Shown piece by piece: positions 8,326 through 20,100 of a DNA stretch of 46,010 bases. Position 1 is the stretch's first letter. Every line of letters begins with the position of its first letter. Source of the DNA: Parasitella parasitica (lineage: Eukaryota > Mucoromycota > Mucoromycetes > Mucorales > Mucoraceae); contig MU619319.1 in the NCBI GenBank assembly GCA_025201805.1, positions 4,669 through 50,678 of the forward strand, given 5' to 3'. Both the position numbers and the translations under genes were made by a program. Below the pieces are notes generated by a model, which saw nothing but the letters and a program-made list of their open reading frames with translations, had not been told where the DNA came from and ran no database searches.

Positions 8326-10373
8326 TCAAATATGTGGGAAATGAAGTGCATGTAATAAAATGCTGACCACTGCAAATGTGCCCTCTCCTAGTACAAATCT
8401 ACTAGCAATAATAATAATACTAACTTTTCCAATCTTTTTATAAGGCTTGCATACATCCATCAGCCATGCTTTATTTGGGGTTGTTTGATCGCCATTAATG
8501 AACTTTTCCCAGTAATGGCAAATGAAGCCACCGACAACTTTTGCCAAAGTAAAACTAGGTGGGCTGTAAATGCCAATAGCAAAGGCGATGCCCTGTGGAA
8601 CCCACTGATGCCACGTAACCTTCTTGTTTTCTTTGACAACTGTCAAAATGAAAAATAAAACAGCAAATGCCACAACAAACTCAAATACATGTGGTGGTAA
8701 AGGATCTGACAATTCTTGCCATATCCAACCATACCTGCGCTGTAGGTGCTGGGAATTCAGGCCCTGGGATCTCATAAACAGACGTATACAATAAATAGGC
8801 TCCTGTAGCAACAAAGGAACTGACCAAGGAACCGACTAGTTGTCCATAAAACTGAGCCTTAGGTGATGCGTGTAAAAGATATCCAGTCTTCAGATCTTGC
8901 ATTAAATCACCTGCTTGTTGAGCACTAGCCTCGGCTATTCCACCAGCAAATAGGTTAGCTACGATAGCACCTGGTATCAACGCAGATGCAGCAATTTGAC
9001 TCAATTTTGAGATTCCAGAGACTGGATTAAGGTCTGTTTCCCCTAATGCACGCGCGCTTAAGATACTAAGAAACATGGCAAGAACAACTGATACAACCGT
9101 CATCCATGCTGGCATCATATTGCTACCAAACACTATTTTCACTATTGTTACGCATAAAATAATTGAGCCCAAAAGTCCCAAAACTGCTACATAGATTGGT
9201 ACTTGTCTATCCTGGGGCAAATCCTCTTCTGGAATAACATCTATATTTTCTGGACTATTGCTTTCTTCCCAGCCAGTATCAAGATTAACTTGCAGTAGAT
9301 TTTCGTGTTGCTCTATATTTTTATCGTTGATGCGAGAAAAAATTATAACACGAAATCATGACAACAAGAGTAATCCAGAGAATCCATCCTGTTGCTCCCG
9401 TCTTCCAATCATTTATTGATAATAAGAAATTGGAGATAAAATTCCCCGCCCCACTATACATCCCAAAAGCATTGATAGTGTTGTTGGAAGCCCCTACTAG
9501 TCTGAAACGTCAATTTTGTTCAACTTTTGAGGACGATGCATCGGTTACCATAGTAATTCCTTGTCCTATATGACTTAAACTTGGCGTAAAATACCATTCC
9601 CATGATTTAAAATCGATATAATTCAGTGATATCCAATCGAAGACAGGCAGTGCATAGATCACTGGGAAAAAATAAGACGCTAATGTATAGATGGATGATA
9701 TTGAGAATGCTGATAGCAGTGCTTTGAGTTTCAAGGACCATAATCGACGAAGTTCATTGAATTCTACCGCATCTTCTTCCTCAATGTCTTGTACCGTATA
9801 AAAGTCTCCAATTCTATTCTTTCTTCAGCTGCATCATTTTGTTTTTGATTATGCAAAACCCGGATCATCTGTGCTGTTGCTGTACCTGACGGAAATCGAA
9901 GCTTTTCCCTGATGATCGTTTGCTTTCGTAAGGGTATGGCAAAAAACACGCCAGTAAACGCCAAGCCAAGGGACCATACAATAAGCTTCCATGCAGGCAA
10001 TTTAAGAGGACCAGTGGATAAATCAGAGGTCGTTAGCTGGCTTAATGCGGGAACAATGCCAACAAAACCAGCAGCCAGTGGCATAGTGGCTGTAGCTACA
10101 GCAACTGTTTGCAAGTATACGTTTTCTTTGGGTCCAAATGACACATGGCAAGGTTTGAATATAGCAAATCCTAACAAAGATGCTTGTAGAGACATCATAG
10201 AGATACAACCTGTCTGAAGACTGAAATACATGTTTGAAAAGCACATGAGACTTCCGATAACCAAACCAACAACAGTGGAACGAAGCTATTGGTCTTTTTA
10301 GTTGAAGTATATGTCAATCAACACAAAAACCTACCAAATAATCCAGATACCCTTCAGTTTGCCTTGCACTCAT
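8326..10373 (-). pseudogene. OPT-family oligopeptide/metal transporter, frameshifted
   Basis: The minus strand encodes an OPT-superfamily membrane protein: IGSLMCFSNMYFSLQTG and ISMMSLQASLLGFAIFK near the N-terminus, then FVGIVPALSQL, FPSGTATAQMI, SLSHIGQGITM, PTTLSMLLGCIVGRGILSP, DWKTGATGWILW, GDLMQDLKTGYLL and a C-terminal GTFAVVSILLHAL. OPT proteins are multi-pass proton-coupled importers of small peptides or metal chelates. Two introns are preserved: 10286-10334, and 9494-9548, which joins GITM to GLPTT. The frame breaks at least four times: near 9820 (after EERIE), near 9420 (after SPIS), near 9337 and near 8735 (after DMARIV). None can be explained by a normal intron. The neighbouring genes are intact, so decay is more likely than poor sequence, but assembly indels are not excluded. 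Confidence 0.8.
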
Positions 10374-10413
10374 GATAAACCAAGTTAATTAGTGTATTGG
10401 AGCATGATGATAA

Positions 10414-10968
10414 TTTGTCCTTCATACGCGGAAGACTCAGCTCTTTATCTGCATTAGCCAAAGCGAAGACTTTCCCCAAGAAGCGACTGTCCAAAACCGG
10501 AATGTAATTACATACGTATAAATTGATCTTGGAAATGAATACGTAGTTTTTATCAAACACGATGCACCCAAATCAACACTAGTTGTCTCATGTTTCGTTT
10601 ATTACAAGGTTGATGGAGGAATTTTTGGGCATAGTCTGCTAATAAAATGGAAGGAAGCACCGACTGGACATGAACATTTAGAATACGCTATAGATAATGA
10701 TCTCAAAATTTCCAAAATAAATGACACTGTAGATCCTAACCAGAGCCAAATGGCAGCAGAATTTAACCTACGTATTATTATACCTACAGTAAGTAATAAT
10801 TCGATTGCACATGTTATGTTGGAATTGTATGCAAGGTACAACGAGTCCACGTAAATTGATCTTGGTGCTACCTCTGCAAAGCCAGTCAGAAAATATAATT
10901 TGGCCCACGAACTAGCTGTGCTAGACAATATACATTCGAGCAGTGTTATTAATCTCAATCAAAATTGA
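10414..10968 (+). pseudogene. Decayed unidentified reading frame
   Basis: One frame stays open for 185 codons except for two TAA codons at 10519 and 10852. It reads like protein, for example VVFIKHDAPKSTLVVSC, VDGGIFGHSLLIKWKEAP and AAEFNLRIIIPT. Both stops sit directly before the same DNA string ATTGATCTTGG (encoding IDLG), which suggests a repeated (K/Q)IDLG motif mutated to a stop both times. There is no good start codon. I do not recognise the family. An overlapping minus-strand frame (10602-10958) is open but hydrophobic and looks like a shadow. Confidence 0.35.
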
Positions 10969-11154
10969 TAGTAAACACCGTGCCAAATTGTTCATTTTCA
11001 TCTCCAAATCTCGGTGGAAATATATGTTGCACTTGTTTATACAAATCTGCATAATAAAGACAACCAATGATCTCCTGCGATATTTACTCCTTAGTTTGCC
11101 TTGCAACAATTTTGCCCCTTCCTTTACATCAGTGGAGCTGAATCAACTTTTGCA

Positions 11155-12789
11155 ATGTCCAAAACTACTATACGTGAACCAGGTCTAGCATTTTTTAATG
11201 CAAATGATCACAAGCAAAAGTTTGATATAGTCCAAAATAAGTTTGTGGATTCAAAAGAAAGCTTTGATCTCGACGTCGAGAAAAAAAGGTCTTTTTCTCA
11301 AAAACTCTCTTTGATCTTTGCAAGCATCGCATTAGGGTCTGATGGTTATCAAGCAAATATTATTGGCTCTGTCGAAGCTTGTCTCAGAAAGATATATGGC
11401 TCAAGTGTGCTTGCCGACGGTCTCTCTACTCGTGTGAGTAATGCGATGCTAATTGGTGATATTGTTGGTCAGGTTGGTTTTGGCGTCCTCATTGACCGAC
11501 TAGGTCGAAAGTTTGGCATCATCACTTGTACTGTATTTGTGTGCTTGGTTAGTTTGCCCTTTCATTGCATTAAAAATGATCTAATCGTTGAAAATAGGGC
11601 ATAATCTTGGCTACTGCTTCAAGCGGTGTGACCCCAACAGGCTTAGTTTGGATGTTGATCATTGCTCGTGGTCTCACAGGTGTTGGCGTTGGTGGGGAAT
11701 ACCCTTGTTCCAGTGTAACTGCTGGTGAAGCTGCCGAAGAATCTGGCCGTAGTCGCGGAATGTGGTTAATTCTTAGTGGTAATTTTATCATTGAGTAGGT
11801 ATAATCTGTAGTGATGGTAAAATCATTATACTAAACTGAATTCTAGTGTTGGTTTTGTGATAGCTACGATAGTACCTACTATCTTACTAGCTATTTGTGG
11901 TGAGGGAGGGCTTGAGGTTGTCTGGCGGTTATCCCTTGGCCTTGGGTTGTTGCTACCGCTGAACGTTTTGTATTTTCGCTTAAAAATGTTAAATTCAGAA
12001 ATGTACACAAAAGAAGCACTCACTCGGAAGGTACCTTACTTGTTAATTTTCCAGAAATACTGGCCCAAGCTTTTAATAACTGGTGGCATTTGGTTCCTTT
12101 ATGATTTTGTATCTTATTCTTTTGGCATTTTCTCTGATACCATTTTAAGTGTTGCTGTTCCTGGGAACTCCTTGATGCAAACTTTTCAATGGAATATCGT
12201 CTTGAATATTTTCTACCCATTTGGTGCTGCTACTGGTGCGCTTTTTATTGACCGTATTGGCGCTAAAAGATTGATGGCCACTGGCTTCTTTGTTCAAGCT
12301 ATTATCGGTATCATTGTAGGTGCAATAGCTCCTCAAATCATCACCAATGCTTTCCCTGTATTTGTCGTCTTATATGGATTCTTTTTGTTTTTTGGTGAAT
12401 TTGGTCCCGGAGACTGTACTATTCTTGTATCTGCTGAAATATACCCCACTGCTATTCGTGGCACTATGTATGGCCTTTCCGCTGCAATTGGTAAAGCTGG
12501 TGCCGCTATCGGCACTCAAGTTTTCAAGCCTATTTTGGCTGCTTTGACAGAGACTACAGGCAATTCTCTCAAGGCACAAGGCTATTTGTTCATCATTGGT
12601 TCATGTATAGGACTTTTGGGGTGTATCCTCACAATTTTCTTCATTCCTAATACTTCAAAAAGTTCTAAAGAACTCGATAATGAATTTAGAAAAATGCTTC
12701 AAGATAATGGTTATGATATCAATCAGCTGGGTTATGGCAAAATGGAGAAAACCATGGAAATTAATAAGTCTAAGCAAGTCAAGTGTTAA
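11155..12789 (+). CDS. Major facilitator transporter, Git1-like (glycerophosphodiester/phosphate)
   Basis: Three exons, 11155-11547, 11598-11794 and 11847-12789, encode 510 residues. The introns are 50 and 52 nt, GT-AG. About 12 hydrophobic segments are present. The MFS signature after helix 2 is LIDRLGRKFG, and a matching loop IDRIGAKRLM lies in the second half. ARGLTGVGVGGEYPCSS and SAEIYPTAIRGTMYGLSAAIGKAGA resemble the phosphate:H+ symporter/Git1 branch, which imports phosphate or glycerophosphoinositol across the plasma membrane. The start MSKTTIREPGLAFF precedes a ~50-residue cytosolic N-terminus. The substrate is inferred only from branch-like motifs, and other organophosphate or sugar transport cannot be excluded. 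Confidence 0.85.
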
Positions 12790-13828
12790 GTCATCCATAA
12801 AGAGTCTGATATAAACAGTTACAGGAGAGTAAAAATTCTTTTTGAATTATCAAGCACTGAGGAGTAACGCAACTGAAATAAGTTTTATGATTTATTGTCT
12901 CATAGTTTATAAATGCATAGTTTATATATTTTTTTCGTCTACTATATTTACTTTGATTTGCACTTGCTGCTATTATCTTTATCCCCCCATAACACACTGT
13001 CAAATTTTAGCCATTTAATTTTGATACGTACACGCACCAAGCGACGATACAACATAAGACAAAAGAAAATTATCGTTTTCCATAAATGTAGTGAACTTGA
13101 CATGTATCCAACTTTATTTTATTATATATCAGCAAAGCTGAGCTTTCTCCATATATCAGGTATGTGAGTCACCAAGTTGTACGTTTGGCTCAATGTGATG
13201 TATCATCAGTAAACTATGGAAATCAAATGTTGAATTAAGACTTGACCTGTCCAGATCAGATCAAAGTGTCAGCCTGGTCCACAATAATGGCAATTTGTTT
13301 ACAGTAGATATACTCTATAGTCCTATTTACACAGATATTACTATCTAATAAACAGTTCAAATAGTATAATATAAACTATTTTCTCTTCTTTAAGAAAATA
13401 ACATCTATTCATAACATGTCGCCATCAAGAAGTATAATCAAGGATACCACAAGATAGCTATTGCTATAAAAAAACATCGCACTATATAACTCCAAAGAAC
13501 GTTGATGGCGAATGTAGTCAATTCAAGTAAAATATGACAGTTATTGACCTATTTCACAGCAATATCACTGCTTTTCTCAAAGTACTCTGGATAAGCAAAG
13601 AAATTAAAAAGTAAATATAATTATAATTTTACTTTTAAAGCCAAAAAAAACCATTCTCAAACTAGGAGAAAATAGCTTGAATCTCTTAAACAAATCATAA
13701 TGAATCAAAGAGGCAACTTTTTGTAGTATACTTCGTAGAATCTTATCAAGTATAATTTCACGAAAAAAAACGAAACCATACAAAAACGTCTCACTTAAAT
13801 TATTTGATTGAAAAAAAAAATAGAACTT
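12790..13828. other. AT-rich intergenic region
   Basis: I see no gene. It includes the 3' UTR of the Git1-like gene and the downstream flank of the tRNA gene. Short open frames here are low-complexity. Confidence 0.5.
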
Positions 13829-13901
13829 TGGAGAAGCTGGGCGTCGATCCCAGTGCCTCTCACATGCTAAGCGAGCGCTCTTCCATTTGAGCTACATCCC
13901 C
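13829..13901 (-). tRNA. tRNA-Ala (anticodon AGC)
   Basis: The minus strand gives a 73-nt cloverleaf without an intron. The acceptor strands are GGGGATG and CTTCTCC plus discriminator A. The D arm is in GTAGCTCAAATGGAAGAGC, the anticodon loop is TTAGCAT with anticodon AGC, and the T arm is CTGGGATCGACGCCCAG. The third acceptor pair is G3:U70, the classic alanine identity element. There is one U-U mismatch at acceptor position 6. No other RNA gene lies nearby. Confidence 0.95.
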
Positions 13902-14235
13902 AATTACTATATAAGGAAGACCTAAAATTTGCCCAAAAGGAAAATGTTAAAAAATTTACCCTATGCACACACTCTTTCCTTTTTTGGTAGTGTGTTTTAC
14001 CAAAAATGGATGATATTAGATAATCAATTCTATTTGGAGCTTTTGTGAGCGACTGCAAGTATATTCAGAGTTATGAATATAAGCAATTATGCATAAATAA
14101 TAATCAGGTTCACTCGATCAAAAATTGTTTAATTCAAAATGGACAGTTTATTTGGTTGTTATTTTTGAAGAAAAAGAAAACGCGAATATGTATAAGTATA
14201 TGTTAAAAAGAATGAGAAAGCATCAACTAAAAAAA

Positions 14236-15927
14236 TTACAAAGTATCAATTTTGCCCATGGCAGCCAAAATAAGACCGGTGAATAAAGGACAAGGTTTCA
14301 AAGGACGAGTGATATATTCAGGATGATACTGGCAGCCGACAAAGAAGGGATGGTCTACTAATTCAACAATTTCCATACGTTCACCAGTTTCATCTCTACC
14401 AATAAATTTGAGACCATTCTTTTCAAAGATATCAACATGAACAGGATTGACTTCATAACGATGACGATGACGCTCATCAACAGAGGTATTGCCGCCATAG
14501 AGTTTGCGAACGGTAGAGTTGTCAGTTCCTTCTTGAAAAAGAGTAGCGCGAAGGCCAAGACGCATGGTACCGCCCATATGAGTCTTGGAAATTTCAGGCA
14601 TATATACAACAACAGGTGTCTTCGCATCAGGATCCACTTCAGCAGATTGAGCATCAGTCATACCACAAACATTACGAGCAAACTCAATGACAGAGATTTG
14701 CATACCAAGACAAATACCCAAGTAAGGAATCTTGTGCTCACGAGCCCATTTAGCAGCCATAATCATGCCCTCAATGCCACGACTACCGAAACCGCCAGGA
14801 ACCAAAATACCGTTGCAAGAGCAAACCGCCTGCCATGATTCGTGATACTTGATTGGGTTAGATTTCAAGGTCTTGGGTTCTAAATCAGAAGCATCAACCC
14901 ATTTGATGACAATTTTGCGCTTTTGAGCCAAACTAGCATGTTCAAGAGCCTTGTATACAGAGATATAAGAGTCATGTAAATCGGTATATTTGCCAACAAT
15001 AGCAATGGAGACAGATTCATGCAAGTGTTCGTAACTAGCAGCTAATGTAGTCCAATCCTCCCAGAGCTTTTCACCGGCTAAACGACGTTCATCACTAATT
15101 TTGAGGGCATCCAAATTGAGACGACGGCGGAAGAAATCAATGACACCATGCTCACGCAACAAGACAGGGACATGGTAAACCGAAGAAACATCATGAACAG
15201 CCAAGACTTGTTCAGGAGCCACATGGCAAAACATGGAGATCTTGGAAGCAACACTTTCATCTAGACGCTTTGAGGAACGACAAGCAATAAGATCAGGAGT
15301 GAGACCAGCTCCACGAAGATCACGGACACTCATTTGGGTAGGTTTTGTCTTTTGCTCACCAACAGAACCGACGACAGGGACTAGGGAGACATGGATCAAA
15401 CAGAAATTGTCATGACCCACTCTGAATTGGAATTGACGCATAGCTTCAACAAAGGGAGCAGATTCAATATCACCCACAGTACCACCCAATTCAATAATAC
15501 AAACATCGGGCTTATTGCCAGAAGCATCAATTGTGGAAGCAACCTTTTCCACCCAGTTCTGGATAGCATCCGTAACATGTGGTACCACTTGTACCGTTTT
15601 ACCAAGATAATCACCCTTACGTTCACGCTCAATTACCTCTCTATAGATTTTACCTGTAGTGATGTTGTTGATGCGGCTCAGCTCCACATCAAGGAATCGT
15701 TCATAATTACCAAGATCGAGATCGACCTCACCACCATCATTCAAGACAAATACTTCACCATGATCGAGAGGAGTCATAAGACCAGCATCAATGTTTAAAT
15801 AAGGGTCAATCTTGATAGCTGTTACACCAAGGCCCAAGCTCTTCAAAAGGGTACCAGTACTAGAAGCAATGACACCTTTACCAATACCGGAAATGACACC
15901 ACCGGAGACAAGAATATACTTGGTCAT
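14236..15927 (-). CDS. CTP synthase
   Basis: A single exon of 563 residues, the usual eukaryotic length. CTP synthase converts UTP, ATP and glutamine to CTP, the last step of de novo pyrimidine nucleotide synthesis, in the cytosol (yeast URA7/URA8). The N-terminal amidoligase domain starts [17 protein letters not shown] (P-loop) and includes [23 protein letters not shown] and [11 protein letters not shown]. The class I glutaminase domain begins near residue 300. It has the oxyanion strand [10 protein letters not shown], the catalytic Cys in LGICLGMQ, and the His-Glu pair in CQYHPEY. All key residues are present. Its start lies 675 bp from the divergent ETFRF1-like gene. Confidence 0.97.
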   Translation of the reverse strand: MTKYILVSGGVISGIGKGVIASSTGTLLKSLGLGVTAIKIDPYLNIDAGLMTPLDHGEVFVLNDGGEVDLDLGNYERFLDVELSRINNITTGKIYREVIERERKGDYLGKTVQVVPHVTDAIQNWVEKVASTIDASGNKPDVCIIELGGTVGDIESAPFVEAMRQFQFRVGHDNFCLIHVSLVPVVGSVGEQKTKPTQMSVRDLRGAGLTPDLIACRSSKRLDESVASKISMFCHVAPEQVLAVHDVSSVYHVPVLLREHGVIDFFRRRLNLDALKISDERRLAGEKLWEDWTTLAASYEHLHESVSIAIVGKYTDLHDSYISVYKALEHASLAQKRKIVIKWVDASDLEPKTLKSNPIKYHESWQAVCSCNGILVPGGFGSRGIEGMIMAAKWAREHKIPYLGICLGMQISVIEFARNVCGMTDAQSAEVDPDAKTPVVVYMPEISKTHMGGTMRLGLRATLFQEGTDNSTVRKLYGGNTSVDERHRHRYEVNPVHVDIFEKNGLKFIGRDETGERMEIVELVDHPFFVGCQYHPEYITRPLKPCPLFTGLILAAMGKIDTL

Positions 15928-16440
15928 GAGTTATAGTAGAGAGATTTGTCAGACAAAGAAAAGACAGCAAGGTAAAAGAGAGGTTTAAGATAGTAGAAGA
16001 GATTATTTATTGAATTGTTTACAAGTGTGCGCCAAATTCAATGAATATTGAAAGGGGAAGGTGCGAAGCAATGCCCGGATGAGCCTCTCTTTTATACTTT
16101 TTTGAATGGTAATCGCCTATTTAAAAAAAATTTTCACTCGAAAATTTATCAGTCATATGCATCAGTTCCTGAAAAGCATTCATTTGATGACATGAGCCTA
16201 TTGATCTTTCCTGTATGAGCTGCGGTAACTGTTACTGAGCATATGTTATGCAAGTCAAAAATTGGGATACAGTACCACAAAGATGGATAGATCTGAACGT
16301 AATCTATCATTTACCTGTCAAGAATTTTTGACAACTAGTATCCATGGCAACCAGGCGATAACTTATCTCTAGGATCAAACATAATACAGAAGCACCAATC
16401 ATTAACTGATTACTCTTTCGCATGTCAAATCAAGCAAGCA

Positions 16441-16465
16441 AAGGTTCTACAAGCGTGAGAACCTT
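16441..16465. promoter_or_regulatory. Hairpin/inverted repeat with heat-shock-like half sites
   Basis: AAGGTTCT (16441-16448) is the exact reverse complement of AGAACCTT (16458-16465), with a 9-nt spacer. Within it and just after, GAA/TTC blocks occur (GAACCTTC, then TACGAG), weakly like a heat-shock element. It lies in the divergent promoter between CTP synthase and the ETFRF1-like gene. Confidence 0.3.
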
Positions 16466-16601
16466 CTACGAGAGAGCTCGAAATGTGACGATTATAAATT
16501 ATGGGTTGTATGATGGCACACGAACTAGTTTGGTCTTCTTCTTCACGCCATAAATTGGTCATCACCATACATACATTGTAATTACAGACAAAGAAAAAAG
16601 C

Positions 16602-16997
16602 ATGACGAACAATTTAAGACCTCAAGTGATTGCTCTTTATAAACAGGTACCGTAATTCCGTTACTATTAATCAATAATTGGATTACTCAATCCAAGTTAT
16701 AAAAAATAAAAAATAAAAAAATAGCTAGTGTATCTTGGTAGAGAATACCCTGCAGGGTATTCAGATTTTTTTCGCCCCAAGCTGAAGGCTGCGTTTTTCA
16801 AAAAACGAGAGCTTACAGATGAGCAAGAGATATTAACATCGATAAAATTTGGAGAGTATATAATCAAAGGTAAATCTCGAAACAGGTAAATGTCTATCAT
16901 TTTTAAGCAAGCACTGATGCTATACATAGAACTTGAAATGATGTACTACCTAAGAAAATACCGTACCTTACGAAAAAGATACAATGAAATTCAATAA
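16602..16997 (+). CDS. ETFRF1/LYRM5-like LYR-motif protein
   Basis: A small spliced gene of 85 residues: 16602-16646, 16725-16869 and 16930-16997, all GT-AG and in phase. It starts MTNNLRPQVIALYKQ. Exon 2 continues LVYLGREYPAGYSDFFRPKL, and exon 3 gives ELEMMYYLRKYRTLRKRYN. The order LYK...YLGREYP...F...K...GE...KELE..YFLRKYR is that of ETFRF1 (LYRM5), a mitochondrial matrix protein which in animals removes FAD from electron-transfer flavoprotein. The LYR motif (LYK here) and downstream Phe are the contacts with acyl carrier protein. Its exons are too short for simple ORF searches. It lies 155 bp before the Sec7 gene on the same strand. Confidence 0.88.
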
Positions 16998-17152
16998 GAA
17001 ACATGTGCATTGAACCCATAAATATGCAATTTAGCCATGAGGACAACTGGTTACACCAATCTAAAAAAATATATACATTCAAACCAGAAAGAGTTCTCAT
17101 TTTCTTCCTTTCTTTTTTCTTTTTCTTCCTTTGAAAATTTATGCGTGTGTAG

Positions 17153-20100
17153 ATGTTACCTAATTCTCGAACCATTCCACCTAGTATCAACAATAACAAT
17201 AACACAAACAAAAGTTCACGTGGAAGATCAAGTTCCGCCATGAATGACAGTTCGATCAAAAAGGGTTTCATGTCCAGATTACTGACTAGTCCAACAAGCA
17301 ATTATAGTAATAGCTCTAAAGAATACAATGTAAACAGTAGGCCTAATTATGAGTCGGTTTCGAGCATCCAGGCAAAGGAAGGTCACGCAGCATGGGGCAG
17401 TGTTCGCAATAATTCTCTAGATCAAAAGGTAGGTTTGGATGTTGTTTGGTCTCAGTGCTGCAGCGATCTCATCTTTCAAATAGTCTATAAAAACTGCAGG
17501 TAGTTTTGGGAAACTTTTCAAAAAGAAGGCAAAGGTACACAAACCCTCAAAAAAGCTAAAATTTCTGTATAATTTATTAATAAAATTGGTGAAACCAAAC
17601 ACCAGACAAACGACGACACTGAGGCCATGTTTGAGGATAACCAACCTAAAGTTAGACCTATACATAGTAACGTTAGAATGCATACCAAAATCCCATTAGC
17701 GCCACCGCCTAATTACTCGACAACAAGGGCCATTTTACGACCAGACCAGCAGCATTTCCTGACGAACTTGCCAGATCAGTATATAGCAAAGCGCCCAGCC
17801 ATCACACCGACATTGACTTCACCTCATGCAGCCAATTTACAGGCACCTCAACCACTTACTGAACACGCGACTATGGATCATAAGCTATCTGAGAAGAGTG
17901 TTTTGAAAAAAAGGTCCTCATCAGCATTATCATCAGGATCCTACTCCATATACTCGACCTTTGGAGGAAACGAATCAGAATTTTCAATTGAAGAAACCAA
18001 GGTGGGTTCAGTTACACCACCTGTACGTGCTCCCGTTATCGCCACCAATACTAATGACAGTAAAAGATGGGAGAATCCTAGAAATTCACCTGCAGGAGAC
18101 AGTGAGAATTCCTTTACCACAGTCCTCGAGGAGCAATTTGAAGACGATGACGATATCAACAGTGAAACCATCACAGAAGATGGCAGCGAAACTACAGATG
18201 ATGAATTTGTTGATGCGTCAGGGTTTTCTCAGGAAGATATTGAGCGCGAAAGAAAAATAGCATTGGAAAAGAACCTAGCTAAGCGTCTAAGCGGTGGCCA
18301 TTTTGGCAGCGCAGGAGGTTTAATGCTTAGCATCAACCAGTCTTCTGACGAATTTGACCTACCACCTCCTTTGCCTACCACAGCCAAGCATAAGAGCCAA
18401 AAGATACCCGCTGATGATGAACTGGCACAGTCTTTATTGAAATGGAAATCCCACATTGATAGCAGCAAGCGGTGGAGTATGCATAATAGCACCAGCACAT
18501 CCTCTAATGCAACTGCAACGGTGATGGAAGACACAGGGGAAAAGCATTTGAGTACAATTACCGTGATAGATTTAAGATCGGCAGCAAATAATACCCCGCA
18601 TCACATTACTAGTGATCCGATCACAACAAATGACGACCAAGAAATATCGGCGCCTGATAAACTTGCATTGAGAAAAGAGGCCGAAGAAGCACTAACAGGA
18701 GCCAATACAACTCCTGCAACCAAAACTACATTTACAAAAGGAGCTGATAGTAGCAGAAAATCAAAGGCTTATTCTACAAGTACATCATTGCTGCCATCAC
18801 CAGCACAGCCAACACCATTAAAGGCATTATCGGCCACGGATGCTGCTAAACCAGAGCGGTATTCTAGTAGCGAATTCTCCAAGGCGTTAGATGCAGCTTG
18901 GAAAACATCTGACAATACATGGCTTTTATTTGATGGTGACAGAACAAAGCAGTTGCAAACGACAGTTCAAATTCAAATCGCAGATTCCGATTCCAACACG
19001 AACGTAGACAACCAAATTCAAGAAACAGCTCGTGCCTTGTGGAATGAAGATGAGAAGCTTGTTGCAAAAGAGAGAATGGCTGAATGGCTTGGCCAAGGGT
19101 ATGTATTTTGGTCGTTGGCGATTTACAGAGGTGCTTACACGTTACTATTTAGGAAACCATTTGAAACCGCAGTTCTTCAAGCATACATGCAGTTCTTTGT
19201 CTTTACAGAGATGCAGCTTGATAGTGCGTTTAGAAAGCTATGCAGCAAATTGTACTTTAAAGCTGAAGCACAGCAGATTGATCGCATTTTGGAATCATTT
19301 GCAAATCGTTATTGGGAGTGCAATCCAGCGTCTCTCTTTGGAAGCGCAGGTAAATGAACAAACGAGTATTCCGTGTGTCATCAGAAACTTACATTGTGTT
19401 GGTAGATGTGGTGTATGCTGTGGTTTATTCTCTCTTACTACTGAATACAGACCTTCATGTTGCACAAGGGAATCATGCCAGAATGACACGCTCTGAGTTT
19501 ATTCGAAACACAATGTCAACTATTCGCGACCAAAGAGGCCTCGAAGATCTGATGTGCTACGAGAAAAGATCGGGAGAATTCAATCGAACTTGGGAGTCAG
19601 ACCTTGAGCACACTCTCAAGGAAATGTATATCTCTGTTAAAAATTACCAAATCCTGCAGCCTCTATCCAGAAAATCAAGCACTGGTAAAAGAGGAAGTTT
19701 ACTGGGCAATTCTAGAGTGATTGGGCTCAAAAGAAGCGTGAACTCTATCATCCGCAAATCAGGACGAGAAAGTATGCTGGCAATAGATGGAAATGACCCG
19801 ACGTCTTCATCTACTTCTCCACCGAGGTCAAGCTCAAGCTCAAGTTACCATCGGCCCATACCGGCCTCGATGAAATCTCCACGACGAGAATCATGTTCCT
19901 CGACGAACTCGAGCGCTGCTTCTTTTAGCTCAAGATGTGGTTCTCCCACATTGATGCCTCAGCAACAGCAGCAGCATCTGCAGCAACCCATGATGCAATA
20001 TCTGACCCCAAGTGCAGCGTCTCTTCTCTCAAATAGACTCCCGTACTACAAAGAAGGCATAGCCATGCGTAAACACCTTCTTGAAAATGCAAATCACAAA

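Noticed and set aside
10602-10958. 118-codon minus-strand frame
   Set aside because: It is hydrophobic and motif-free, and overlaps a more protein-like plus-strand frame. It looks like an antisense shadow.
16024-16036. GTGTGCGCCAAAT in the CTP synthase promoter resembling the left mariner's repeat unit
   Set aside because: It is a single short match without neighbouring units or element structure, and chance is likely.
16903-17301. 132-codon minus-strand frame
   Set aside because: It overlaps the last exon of the ETFRF1-like gene and the start of the Sec7 gene, both supported by conserved motifs.
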